A stretch of DNA of 36,303 nucleotides. It comes from Vibrio brasiliensis LMG 20546. GTDB taxonomy: Bacteria; Pseudomonadota; Gammaproteobacteria; Enterobacterales; Vibrionaceae. Position 1 is the first letter of the stretch; every line of letters starts with the position of its first letter. The notes beneath the pieces are model-generated. The model ran no database searches, was not told the DNA's origin, and worked only from the letters and a program-made list of their open reading frames with translations. Both the position numbers and the translations under genes were made by a program. Location of the stretch: positions 1 through 36,303 of the forward strand of contig NZ_AEVS01000078.1 of NCBI RefSeq assembly GCF_000189255.1. The letters are read 5' to 3'. Shown piece by piece: positions 1 through 8,223 of this stretch.

Positions 1-76
<76 letters not shown>

Positions 77-84
77 TTATTGAG

Positions 85-113
85 AAGCCCTAGTCGAAAG
101 ACTAGGGCTTTTT
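85..113 (+). terminator. Rho-independent terminator after tRNA-Pro
   Basis: A perfect 11-bp stem (AAGCCCTAGTC with GACTAGGGCTT) closes a GAAA tetraloop and runs into a T-tract. It starts 9 bases after the tRNA CCA end. Confidence 0.93.
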
Positions 114-120
114 CACTTTC

Positions 121-679
121 TAGAGTTTGAACTTTGCACTGAACCCTACAAGCAAGCTTAAGGCGACCCTTGCTCGCAGCCTATTATTCTAATCTTCCTT
201 TCTGTAACTCCCTTAACTAACAAACTAATCCTGACTCAAACCCGATCAACCATTTGTATTAATCTCTGTTTCTGTGGGTAACTTCTCGATAAATATTGGT
301 AGTGATTTAAGTTGGTTTCGTGCTGGTTTTTATCTATATAATTTTGGTATTAATTTGATTTGCGCACTAATTAACTGGATTTTTGCTATTAATGCAGTCT
401 TATGTTTTTATTTTGTTAACGCACTAGTGGCTTGAATGCGTGAATTTTTATTCTATTGTTGTTGTGGCTTCCTTATAACTAAAAGCAGTATTAAATAACT
501 GTAGGTGCCTAAAAATAAGACTTTGTACGAAATTTCCTGTTGTTTTTCATTGAGCAATGATCCAGTGTAATTGCATATTTATTTCCCTAAACTGCTTGTT
601 TCTTGTACGATCTCGACTTTTTATCCTATATTTGTTGCTTTTCTGTGAATTTTTTGCCAAATTGATGAGCTTATAAATT
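121..679. other. AT-rich non-coding stretch upstream of the ABC operon
   Basis: About 560 bases, very rich in A and T, with no reading frame having a credible ribosome site and no match to a repeat I know. It presumably holds the promoter of the downstream transporter operon. Several TATAAT-like hexamers occur (for example TATAAA at 672-677), but none is paired with a good -35 at proper spacing, so I do not call one. Confidence 0.5.
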
Positions 680-788
680 ACCAGAACGCTATACCTAAAT
701 ATGAGTTAGCAACTTAGGTATAGGGCTGGTACGAATGGATTCACTTTTCAGACAGGGCAGAAAGCTGCCAAAGCAGTAGAGGTCTGGT
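680..788 (+). promoter_or_regulatory. Structured 5' leader of the ABC operon
   Basis: A 10-bp perfect inverted repeat, CTATACCTAA (689-698) and TTAGGTATAG (714-723), encloses a 15-base loop. It is extended outward, across an internal loop, by ACCAG (680-684) pairing with CTGGT (726-730). A second small hairpin GGCAG-AAAG-CTGCC lies at about 756-769. The same CTGGT word recurs at 784-788 directly before the start codon, so ACCAG has two possible partners. It may be an operator or an RNA control element. It matches no riboswitch class I recognise. Confidence 0.5.
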
Positions 789-789
789 A

Positions 790-2505
790 ATGTCACTTTT
801 AGAAGTTAAAAATCTTCGAATAGAGTACCCATCGCGTCATGGTGTTCATGCCGCAGTTAAATCCCTCTCTTTTAATATAGAGCGTGGTGAAATCGTCGGC
901 GTTGTTGGCGAATCAGGTGCTGGTAAGTCGACGGTAGGTAATGCGGTCATTGATTTGCTAAGTCCTCCTGGACGTATTGCCAGCGGTGATGTTTATCTCG
1001 ATGGTGAACTGATCTCGGGCCTTTCCCCAGAGCAGATGCGCAGTGTTCGTGGTTCAAAAATTGGTTTTATTTTCCAAGACCCAATGACCTCACTGAACCC
1101 GCTATTTACTGTTGAGCAGCAACTTAAAGAAACCATTCATGCCAACATGAAGGTGACTGATGAAGAAGCCTATCAGCGCGCGCTTTCTTTAATGCAGCAG
1201 GTGGGTATCCCACAACCGGAAAACCGCTTAAAACAGTATCCGCACCAGTTTTCTGGCGGTATGCGTCAGCGTGTTGTTATTGCGATTGCACTGGCAGGTG
1301 AGCCAGACTTAATCATTGCTGACGAACCAACAACCGCATTAGACGTTTCTATTCAGGATCAGATCCTATCGCTTATTCGCGAGCTATGTATTAAGAACAA
1401 TGTTGGTTGTATGTTGGTAACACACGATATGGGTGTGGTATCGAATGTGACTGATCGCGTTGCTGTTATGTACCGTGGTGATCTGGTTGAGTTTGGGCCA
1501 ACGGCGAAAGTTCTTGGTGACCCGGACCACTCGTACACACGTAGCCTTATCTCTGCGGTTCCTCGCTCAGATATGAAGTTAGATCGCTTCCCACTGGTGA
1601 GCTATATCGAAGAAGCTCATGAGATGGAGCCGCTCGACGTGAAAAATCACTGGTTGGGTCAAAGTCAGGATCACCGTGAATACACGGGGTCTCTGCTAAG
1701 TGTAGAAAATGTAAACCTACGCTTCGTTACTAAAGACTCACTATTTGAAAGTCGTCGTGAATATGTTCAGGCATCGAACAATGTTAGCTTCGAAGTCTTC
1801 GAGGGTGAAACATTTGGTTTGGTGGGTGAGTCAGGTTCCGGTAAATCGACGATTGCCCGTGTTATCGCTGGTCTGTATACGCCTAATTCAGGCAAGGTAA
1901 CATTTGAAGGTATCGACTTAACCTCACTGAAATCTGAAAAAGAGCGTCGTCCACTACGTCGCCAAATGCAGATGGTGTTCCAAAACCCATATACCTCAAT
2001 GAATCCGCGTATGAAGATTTTCGATATCATCGCGGAGCCAATTCGTTTCCATAAACTAACCAATAGTGAAGCTGAAACCAGACAGATCGTTGACGATCTA
2101 CTTGATCACGTTGGTCTGGGCAAAATGGCTGGTGTGAAATATCCGCATGAGTTTTCTGGTGGTCAGCGCCAGCGTATTTCGATTGCGCGCGCTCTGGCAA
2201 CACGTCCACGTCTATTGATCTGTGATGAACCGACTTCTGCATTGGATGTATCGGTACAGGCTCAGATTCTTAACCTACTCAAAGATTTACAAGATGAGTT
2301 AAATCTAACCATGCTGTTTATCAGTCACGACTTACCAGTTATTCGCCAGATGTGTGATCGAGTGGGTGTGATGCAAATGGGGACACTGTTGGAAGTTGCG
2401 CCTACAGAGCAGCTATTTAGAACGCCTCAGCATGAGTACAGTAAGCAACTGATTTCTTTGATGCCTGAATTCACAGGCTTACGAGAAGAAGTAAAAACGG
2501 CGTAA
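790..2505 (+). CDS. Peptide-type ABC transporter, fused double ATP-binding protein
   Basis: This cytoplasmic ATPase should power the importer encoded by the next three genes. Two complete ABC domains lie in one 571-residue chain. Domain 1 has Walker A GESGAGKST (40-48), signature SGGMRQR (about 155-161) and Walker B LIIADEP (about 174-180). Domain 2 has Walker A GESGSGKST (346-354), signature SGGQRQR (about 456-462) and Walker B LLICDEP. It therefore corresponds to DppD plus DppF or OppD plus OppF joined, as in YejF and GsiA. AGAGG at 778-782 sets the start. Substrate is probably a peptide, but related importers carry nickel or oligosaccharides and the ATPase cannot decide. Confidence 0.93.
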   Translation: MSLLEVKNLRIEYPSRHGVHAAVKSLSFNIERGEIVGVVGESGAGKSTVGNAVIDLLSPPGRIASGDVYLDGELISGLSPEQMRSVRGSKIGFIFQDPMTSLNPLFTVEQQLKETIHANMKVTDEEAYQRALSLMQQVGIPQPENRLKQYPHQFSGGMRQRVVIAIALAGEPDLIIADEPTTALDVSIQDQILSLIRELCIKNNVGCMLVTHDMGVVSNVTDRVAVMYRGDLVEFGPTAKVLGDPDHSYTRSLISAVPRSDMKLDRFPLVSYIEEAHEMEPLDVKNHWLGQSQDHREYTGSLLSVENVNLRFVTKDSLFESRREYVQASNNVSFEVFEGETFGLVGESGSGKSTIARVIAGLYTPNSGKVTFEGIDLTSLKSEKERRPLRRQMQMVFQNPYTSMNPRMKIFDIIAEPIRFHKLTNSEAETRQIVDDLLDHVGLGKMAGVKYPHEFSGGQRQRISIARALATRPRLLICDEPTSALDVSVQAQILNLLKDLQDELNLTMLFISHDLPVIRQMCDRVGVMQMGTLLEVAPTEQLFRTPQHEYSKQLISLMPEFTGLREEVKTA

Positions 2506-2518
2506 GCCGAAGACCTTT

Positions 2519-2540
2519 CCCAGCGCCGTTTCGTGCTGGG
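2519..2540 (+). promoter_or_regulatory. Intercistronic hairpin between ATPase and binding-protein genes
   Basis: CCCAGC (2519-2524) pairs with GCTGGG (2535-2540). No T-tract follows, so it is not a terminator. Hairpins here often protect or separately tune the abundant binding-protein message, which is an inference in this case. Confidence 0.45.
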
Positions 2541-2597
2541 TAATAAACAGAAGCAAATACAACAACTAGGGATGAATCCCGCATAAGGAGTTATGCA

Positions 2598-4151
2598 ATG
2601 AAAACCATGAAAAGCAAACTAGCAGTAGCTTTAATGGCAGCAGGCTTAAGCTTTAGTGCAGCTGCAGCAGATATCACTGTCGCGTATGACGCAGACCCAG
2701 TTTCTCTTGACCCGCATGAGCAGCTATCTGGTGGCACACTGCAAATGTCTCACATGGTGTTTGACCCACTAGTGCGCTTTACACAAGACATGGAATTTGA
2801 ACCTCGCTTGGCTGAGTCTTGGGAGCGTGTAGACAACGAAACTATGCGTTTCAACCTACGTAAAGGCGTTAAGTTCCACTCTGGTAACGAACTAACAGCT
2901 GACGACGTTGTTTGGACATTCCAACGTCTTAAGAGCTCTGCTGATTTCAAAGGTATCTTTGCTCCACTTGTTGCTCTAAACAAAGTGGATGACTACACAG
3001 TAGAAATCAAAACAGACGGTACTTACCCACTAATCGAAAACGTAGCAACTTACATCTTCCCAATGGATAGCAAGTTCTACTCAGGTAAGACTGAAGATGG
3101 TAAAGACAAAGCTGAGCTAGTGAAGCACGGTAACTCTTACGCTTCAACAAACGTTTCTGGTACAGGTCCATTCACGATCACTTCTCGTGAGCAAGGCGTA
3201 AAAGTTGAATTTGAACGTTTCGCTGACTACTGGGACAAAGATTCTGGCGGTAACGTAGACAAACTAACTCTAGTACCAATCAAAGAAGACGCGACTCGTG
3301 TAGCAGCACTTCTTTCTGGTGACGTAGATATGATTGCGCCAGTAGCTCCAAATGACTACAAGCGTATCAAGAATGCAAACAGTGTTGACCTATACACTAT
3401 GCCTGGTACTCGTGTAATCACGTTCCAGATGAACCAAAACAGCAACCCAGCTCTTAAAGACGTACGCGTTCGTCAGGCGATTGTTCACGCAATCAACAAC
3501 GAAGGTATCGTTAAGAAAATCATGAAGGGTGCTGCGACTCCTGCAGCTCAGCAGAGCCCAGTGGGTTACGCTGGTTACAACGATGAGCTAAAACCACGTT
3601 ACGACCTGAAGAAAGCTAAGCAGCTTATGAAGGAAGCGGGTTACGAGAGCGGCTTCACTCTAACTATGATGGCACCAAACAACCGTTACGTGAACGATGA
3701 CAAGATCGCTCAAGCGTCAGCGGCAATGCTATCTAAGATCGGCATCAAGGTTGATCTGAAGACGATGCCAAAAGCTCAGTACTGGCCTGAATTCGATAAG
3801 TGTGCGGCAGACATGCTAATGATCGGTTGGCACCCAGATACAGAAGATTCAGCGAACTTCACTGAGTTCCTAGCTATGACTCGTAACGCTGACACAGGTA
3901 AAGGTCAGTACAACTGTGGTCACTACGGTAACGCAGAAGTTGATAAGCTGGTTAACGATGCAAACATTGAAACGGATCTGACTAAACGTAGCGCGATGCT
4001 GAAGCAAGTTGAAGCGACGCTTTACGATGAAGCAGCATTTGTACCTCTACACTGGCAAGATCCATCATGGGCAGCTAAGAGCAATGTGGAAATCGGTCCA
4101 ATTGTTAACGGTATGAACTTCCCATACTTCGGTGACCTGGTCGTTAAATAA
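2598..4151 (+). CDS. ABC transporter periplasmic substrate-binding protein (peptide/SBP_bac_5 family)
   Basis: This 517-residue solute-binding protein delivers substrate to the permeases downstream. Residues 1-24 are a classic Sec signal peptide (KSK n-region, hydrophobic core, AAA before the predicted cut). There is no lipobox cysteine, so the protein should be free in the periplasm. The mature start DITVAYDADPVSLDP and the later YDLKKAKQLMKEAGY segment are typical of the DppA/OppA family. TAAGGAG (2584-2590) is a strong ribosome site. Codon choice is strikingly uniform (CGT, GGT, AAC, CTA), which suggests high expression. Ligand identity cannot be read from sequence; dipeptides or oligopeptides are most likely. 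Confidence 0.92.
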   Translation: MKTMKSKLAVALMAAGLSFSAAAADITVAYDADPVSLDPHEQLSGGTLQMSHMVFDPLVRFTQDMEFEPRLAESWERVDNETMRFNLRKGVKFHSGNELTADDVVWTFQRLKSSADFKGIFAPLVALNKVDDYTVEIKTDGTYPLIENVATYIFPMDSKFYSGKTEDGKDKAELVKHGNSYASTNVSGTGPFTITSREQGVKVEFERFADYWDKDSGGNVDKLTLVPIKEDATRVAALLSGDVDMIAPVAPNDYKRIKNANSVDLYTMPGTRVITFQMNQNSNPALKDVRVRQAIVHAINNEGIVKKIMKGAATPAAQQSPVGYAGYNDELKPRYDLKKAKQLMKEAGYESGFTLTMMAPNNRYVNDDKIAQASAAMLSKIGIKVDLKTMPKAQYWPEFDKCAADMLMIGWHPDTEDSANFTEFLAMTRNADTGKGQYNCGHYGNAEVDKLVNDANIETDLTKRSAMLKQVEATLYDEAAFVPLHWQDPSWAAKSNVEIGPIVNGMNFPYFGDLVVK

Positions 4152-4166
4152 CTCTGGTGAACCTCG

Positions 4167-4204
4167 CCAAGTACTCGTAATTGCGGGTACTTGGTCTGAT
4201 TTTT
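4167..4204 (+). terminator. Partial terminator/attenuator after the binding-protein gene
   Basis: CCAAGTAC (4167-4174) pairs with GTACTTGG (4187-4194), and a short T-run follows at 4200-4204. The permease genes continue on the same strand 111 bases on, so the hairpin probably lowers their expression relative to the binding protein. Confidence 0.55.
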
Positions 4205-4314
4205 GGTGCTTAACTTTGTTTCAGTCGGGTTAAGTGCCATTTTTAAGACTGAATTTGCGGGCAGAAAGATTCTGCTTTGCAGGCTGAAATCTATGGAAAG
4301 TTAAGGGGCAAGGA

Positions 4315-5292
4315 ATGTTTTCGTTTCTGGTCAAGCGCCTGTTTCAGGCACTGATAGTGATGTTTGTGATCAGTTTAGTGGCGTTTGCCATTCAGGATAA
4401 TCTGGGCGACCCGTTGCGTGAGCTTGTTGGTCAATCGGTTTCTGAAGCAGAGCGTCAGGCTTTGCGTGACGAGTTAGGCCTCAATGATCCCTTCATTACA
4501 AAATACTCTCGTTTTGTTGGCGCAGCGCTACAAGGCGATTTAGGTACATCTTACTTCTTCAAGCGCCCTGCGGTTGAAGTTATTCTTGATAAATTAGTGG
4601 CGACCCTTGAGCTCGTCTTCGGCGCAACACTGATTATCGTATTCTGCTCGATCCCACTCGGTGTTTACTCCGCGATCCACCCTAAGAGCTTCTTCACTAA
4701 GCTGGTGATGGCGGGAAGCAGTATCGGTATCTCTATTCCGGTCTTCCTGACTGCAATCATGCTGATGTATGTTTTCTCGATTGAGCTTGGTTGGTTACCA
4801 TCTTATGGGCGAGGGGAGACAGCTAACGTCCTCGGCTGGGAGTCTGGTTACTTTACTCTTGATGGTTTAGCACACTTGATTCTGCCGTGTATTGCTCTGG
4901 CCTCAATCATGTTGCCACTGTTCATTCGTCTGGTTCGTTCTGAAATGCTTGAAGTGCTTAGCTCTGAATACATCAAGTTCGGTAAAGCGAAAGGTCTGGC
5001 ACTAAACAAAATTTATTACCAGCACGCTTTAAAGAACACTATGTTACCAGTGCTTACCGTTGGTGGTGTTCAGATTGGTACCATGGTGGCATACACCATC
5101 CTGACTGAAACTGTTTTCCAATGGCCTGGTACAGGTTTCCTTTTCCTTGAAGCGATTAACCGTGTAGATACTCCGCTTATTACTGCGTACGTTATCTTTG
5201 TTGGTCTTATTTTCGTCGTAACCAACACCATCGTTGATTTGCTATACGGCATCATCAACCCAACGGTTAACCTAACAGGTAAAGGAGCATAA
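4315..5292 (+). CDS. ABC transporter permease, DppB/OppB type
   Basis: The 325-residue inner-membrane permease forms one half of the transport channel. It has an N-terminal membrane helix (about 8-28), then a hydrophobic block of several helices from about residue 95 to the C-terminus. The EAA-type loop that docks the ATPase is visible as the EYIKFGKAKGL segment, followed by HALKNTMLPVLT. These are hallmarks of the DppB family. Its stop lies 2 bases before the start of the next permease, so the two are co-translated. Confidence 0.92.
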   Translation: MFSFLVKRLFQALIVMFVISLVAFAIQDNLGDPLRELVGQSVSEAERQALRDELGLNDPFITKYSRFVGAALQGDLGTSYFFKRPAVEVILDKLVATLELVFGATLIIVFCSIPLGVYSAIHPKSFFTKLVMAGSSIGISIPVFLTAIMLMYVFSIELGWLPSYGRGETANVLGWESGYFTLDGLAHLILPCIALASIMLPLFIRLVRSEMLEVLSSEYIKFGKAKGLALNKIYYQHALKNTMLPVLTVGGVQIGTMVAYTILTETVFQWPGTGFLFLEAINRVDTPLITAYVIFVGLIFVVTNTIVDLLYGIINPTVNLTGKGA

Positions 5293-5294
5293 TC

Positions 5295-6233
5295 ATGAGT
5301 CAAACAACCGCTGCTCCTTCACAATGGGAGCGTTTCAAACAGTCGGATTTCTTGTACTACTTTAAACGCGATAAGGTCGCTATGGCGAGTTTCACCGTGT
5401 TTATGCTGTTCTTAGTGATGGCACTGGCAGCACCGGTACTTTCTCCGACAGACCCATACGATCTTGCTTCGATAGACATCATGGATTCTGAGTTACCACC
5501 TTCATGGATGGAAGATGGTGATGAACGTTTCCTTCTTGGTACTGATGAGCAAGGCCGTGACATTCTTTCGACGATTCTTTACGGCTCGCGTCTATCACTA
5601 ACGATCGGTTTCTTAGCCGTTGGTCTACAACTGGTCTTAGGTATCGTGATTGGTCTGTCTGCTGGCTACTTCGGTGGTCGTATCGATAGCTTCCTGATGC
5701 GTTTTGCTGATGTACAGCTATCTTTCTCTACCATGATGGTTGCCATCATCGTTTCAGCTATCTTTAAGGCGAGTTTTGGTAGTGACTTCTACAGTCAATA
5801 TGCCGTGGTGATGCTGGTTGTCATCATTGGTGTTGCTGAGTGGCCACAATACGCTCGTACCATTCGTGCATCGGTATTGGCAGAGAAGAAGAAAGAGTAC
5901 GTAGAAGCGGCACGTGTTATGGGCTTTAAAGCGCCACGTATCATGTTCCGTCACATCCTACCGAACTGTCTGTCGCCGATTTTGGTTATCTCTACTGTAC
6001 AGGTGGCAAATGCCATCATGTCAGAAGCGGCACTTTCATTCCTAGGTTTGGGTCTGCCGGTAGACCAACCTTCACTGGGTGCCTTGATTAGTATTGGATT
6101 TAACTACATTTTCTCTGGTGCATGGTGGATCACTGCCTTCCCAGGTATCGTACTGGTTACATTGGTACTGGTTATCAATCTACTTGGTGACTGGTTACGT
6201 GATGTATTTAACCCAAAAATCTACAAAGGGTGA
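5295..6233 (+). CDS. ABC transporter permease, DppC/OppC type
   Basis: This 312-residue second permease pairs with the preceding one. The N-terminal cytoplasmic segment, a single helix near residue 32, the periplasmic stretch with FLLGTDEQGRDILSTILYG, and the EAARVMGFKAPRIMFRHILP docking loop are diagnostic of DppC/OppC. A ribosome site (AAAGGAGC, 5281-5288) overlaps the end of the upstream gene. It is the last gene of the operon, with a terminator about 40 bases after the stop. Confidence 0.92.
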   Translation: MSQTTAAPSQWERFKQSDFLYYFKRDKVAMASFTVFMLFLVMALAAPVLSPTDPYDLASIDIMDSELPPSWMEDGDERFLLGTDEQGRDILSTILYGSRLSLTIGFLAVGLQLVLGIVIGLSAGYFGGRIDSFLMRFADVQLSFSTMMVAIIVSAIFKASFGSDFYSQYAVVMLVVIIGVAEWPQYARTIRASVLAEKKKEYVEAARVMGFKAPRIMFRHILPNCLSPILVISTVQVANAIMSEAALSFLGLGLPVDQPSLGALISIGFNYIFSGAWWITAFPGIVLVTLVLVINLLGDWLRDVFNPKIYKG

Positions 6234-6272
6234 TCCAAGCCTAAGATTTGGCTATAAAAAACTCACTAAACT

Positions 6273-6303
6273 AAGGGCCGTAATCTATTACGGCTCTTTT
6301 TTT
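6273..6303 (+). terminator. Terminator of the ABC operon
   Basis: GCCGTA pairs with TACGGC around an ATCTAT loop. The stem is extended by flanking G-T, G-C and A-T pairs and is followed by seven or more T. Confidence 0.9.
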
Positions 6304-6391
6304 GCATTCTCATTTTCTAGGCAGTGAAACATCTACAGAGTCACGATAGTTATCATCCTAAGTGGGTACACTTAGATACAGTTTGGATAGT

Positions 6392-7339
6392 ATGGGTATA
6401 GATATGGCCTCAAAGCCGAAGCAATCAATTTTCAAGTGTTGGTCTTTTCTTGCAATATTGGCATTGCCGACTTTGTCATCACCAGCATTGGCAGAAGAAT
6501 TCCTTTGTGATGCGACTCAGGCGTCTGCAACCGAATTGCCGTTACTGGACCAAGCCTGCCCAATCGGTAAGGGGTTATGGGGTAAGTCACAGCCAGCGGG
6601 TCAGGAGTCTATGTTCTGGATTCAGTGTGGTGTATTTAGCAAACCATTCTCAGTCACTATGGCGAAGAAGGTTTATCCGCATATCACCACAGATGTGTGG
6701 AACAAGCCGGAGGCAAAAGGCTACCGCTGTTTGATTGGTCCGTACATGGATTTTGCTTCCGCTAAGCAAGATCTTGCCAAAGTTAAGAAACAACCCGATT
6801 TCAAGCAGTCATTTATTCGCGAGATCGTTAAAGGGGCACCAGTAAAACAAGCGGCTCCTAAAGCCAAGCCTCAGCCAAAACCTATGCCGGTTGTGCGTGA
6901 AGTGAGTAAAGGTAAGACTCAGGCAACCACAGTTATCCCAGCACCAGTTAAGCCGAAACCACAGGTCGCCCCTCAGCTTAAAGCAAGCAGTAAAGCGGTC
7001 GAGGATAAGTCGATGGCTATTCGTCGTTCTACGACGATTTCAGGTGTCGAATATGTTGTTCCATATTCGATGTTTAGGGATGACCAGTTCTATATGGAAC
7101 ACGAGCTACCGTGGAACCGTTTAGATTACGAAGGTGCATACAAGACTTGTTATCGTATGAAGATGCGGATGGCAACAGCACCTGAATGGAAGGCGCTGCT
7201 CGACTCTGGCGTGATGGTCAAAGATAAGTGGCCGATACATCTCCCTTACTGGGGAGCTGAAAAAACCGGTCTATTTAGTAGCGGCAAAGTGAATCAGCTC
7301 AAAGGCACGTCCTTGCTCAATGTCGTGTGTGTGAAGTAA
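6392..7339 (+). CDS. Secreted SPOR-like domain protein with an unassigned C-terminal domain
   Basis: Exported protein of about 315 residues, not matched to a named gene. Order: signal peptide ending SSPALA; a Cys-containing segment; a SPOR-like domain beginning FWIQCGVFSKPF and including GYRCLIGPYMDF; a Pro/Lys/Gln-rich linker; and a C-terminal domain of about 100 residues with ATAPEWKALL, LPYWG and a final LLNVVCVK. SPOR domains bind denuded peptidoglycan, so a cell-wall role is plausible. The C-terminal pattern resembles C-type-lectin-like (Lcl/DUF1566) domains, which is only a visual judgement. The frame is open upstream to a GTG at 6362; I prefer ATG 6392 (weak GGA 4 bases upstream), and ATG 6404 also gives a good signal peptide. 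Confidence 0.75.
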   Translation: MGIDMASKPKQSIFKCWSFLAILALPTLSSPALAEEFLCDATQASATELPLLDQACPIGKGLWGKSQPAGQESMFWIQCGVFSKPFSVTMAKKVYPHITTDVWNKPEAKGYRCLIGPYMDFASAKQDLAKVKKQPDFKQSFIREIVKGAPVKQAAPKAKPQPKPMPVVREVSKGKTQATTVIPAPVKPKPQVAPQLKASSKAVEDKSMAIRRSTTISGVEYVVPYSMFRDDQFYMEHELPWNRLDYEGAYKTCYRMKMRMATAPEWKALLDSGVMVKDKWPIHLPYWGAEKTGLFSSGKVNQLKGTSLLNVVCVK

Positions 7340-7343
7340 CTGC

Positions 7344-7371
7344 AAAATCAGTAGCTAAGGCTACTGATTTT
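7344..7371. terminator. Bidirectional terminator between convergent genes
   Basis: AAAATCAGTAGC (7344-7355) and GCTACTGATTTT (7360-7371) form a 12-bp stem with a TAAG loop, giving T-runs on both strands. The right arm contains the stop codon of the minus-strand gene (7361-7363), so the two 3' ends overlap the same hairpin. Confidence 0.88.
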
Positions 7372-8119
7372 TTGTTTGCGACTCCTCGACCAGTTCGAGA
7401 TATTTCTTTTCGACAAAGTCCTTTTCTTTCGTTACGTGGTGTAACTGTTGTTGCGACGCCTCAAGTTTGGCGGACAGTTCGTCGACATTACCTTGCGATG
7501 CTAGCTTCTGCTTGTATTGCTCGATAGTCGCCAACATTTGCTGTTTCTCTTTCTGCAGCTCTTTGGTTAAGTTGTCCGTTCCTCCAGCTTCAGTGATTTG
7601 AATATACTCTTGCTCCAACTGCTCAAATTGTTTCTCTAGTTGCTGCTTCTCTTGCTGGAGTTCATCTACCGTATCGGTCTGCTTGAGAAGTTTGTTTCTC
7701 GCCTGGCGAAGCCCTTTCACGCTTTTATCCAGATCACCTTTGAGCTTTTTGATTAATCGATGTGACTTATTGAGCTTCTGATTGAGTTCGTCGATCGATG
7801 CCTGCTCTTGTTCGCTGAGTTCATTTTTGGCCATCTTGATTTGGGTAACCTGAGCCTCTAAAGCCTGTTGGATAAGAATTAGGTCATTCAGGGTATCGCT
7901 ATTCTCAGCCGTGTAGTTTAAAGCCTTATCGACAGAGGTCTGACACAGTTCATAGGTCTCTTTATCAAGGTTATTCGATCCCGCGACCTGAGTGGCAAAA
8001 TGGCGGAACTCGCGCAGGATGAGTAACAGAATGACAAACCACCCCAATAGCACTAAAAGCCCTGCGTCAATTGCGAGAGCCATGAGGTTTTCCGGGGTCA
8101 TCAATAGTGCTAAATCCAT
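7361..8119 (-). CDS. Membrane-anchored coiled-coil protein of unknown function
   Basis: 252 residues, no family recognised with confidence. One membrane helix lies at about residues 14-36 (AIDAGLLVLLGWFVILLLIL). From about residue 75 to the end the chain is almost wholly charged and Gln-rich, with heptad-like spacing of Leu, Ile and Val, indicating a long coiled coil. The layout suggests an inner-membrane anchor with a long rod, probably on the cytoplasmic side because an arginine follows the helix. It starts 104 bases from, and divergent to, the response regulator gene. Such proteins are easily misnamed as ParA or SMC-like from the coiled coil alone; there is no ATPase motif here. Confidence 0.75.
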   Translation of the reverse strand: MDLALLMTPENLMALAIDAGLLVLLGWFVILLLILREFRHFATQVAGSNNLDKETYELCQTSVDKALNYTAENSDTLNDLILIQQALEAQVTQIKMAKNELSEQEQASIDELNQKLNKSHRLIKKLKGDLDKSVKGLRQARNKLLKQTDTVDELQQEKQQLEKQFEQLEQEYIQITEAGGTDNLTKELQKEKQQMLATIEQYKQKLASQGNVDELSAKLEASQQQLHHVTKEKDFVEKKYLELVEESQTKNQ

Positions 8120-8223
8120 GAATTAATTTCGTAAGCTGCGAGGTTTATCGTCTGTAAGTTTAGTTGGGTTAAAAAAATATGCCTATAATTTAGACAGTTC
8201 TGAATAAGGTGGTCTGCCGAAAC

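Noticed and set aside
740-789. ACAGGGCA near a GAAAG loop, suggesting a c-di-GMP-I (GEMM) riboswitch before the ABC operon
   Set aside because: Only one short hairpin fits. The second helix and the conserved receptor regions of GEMM are absent and there is too little room before the start codon.
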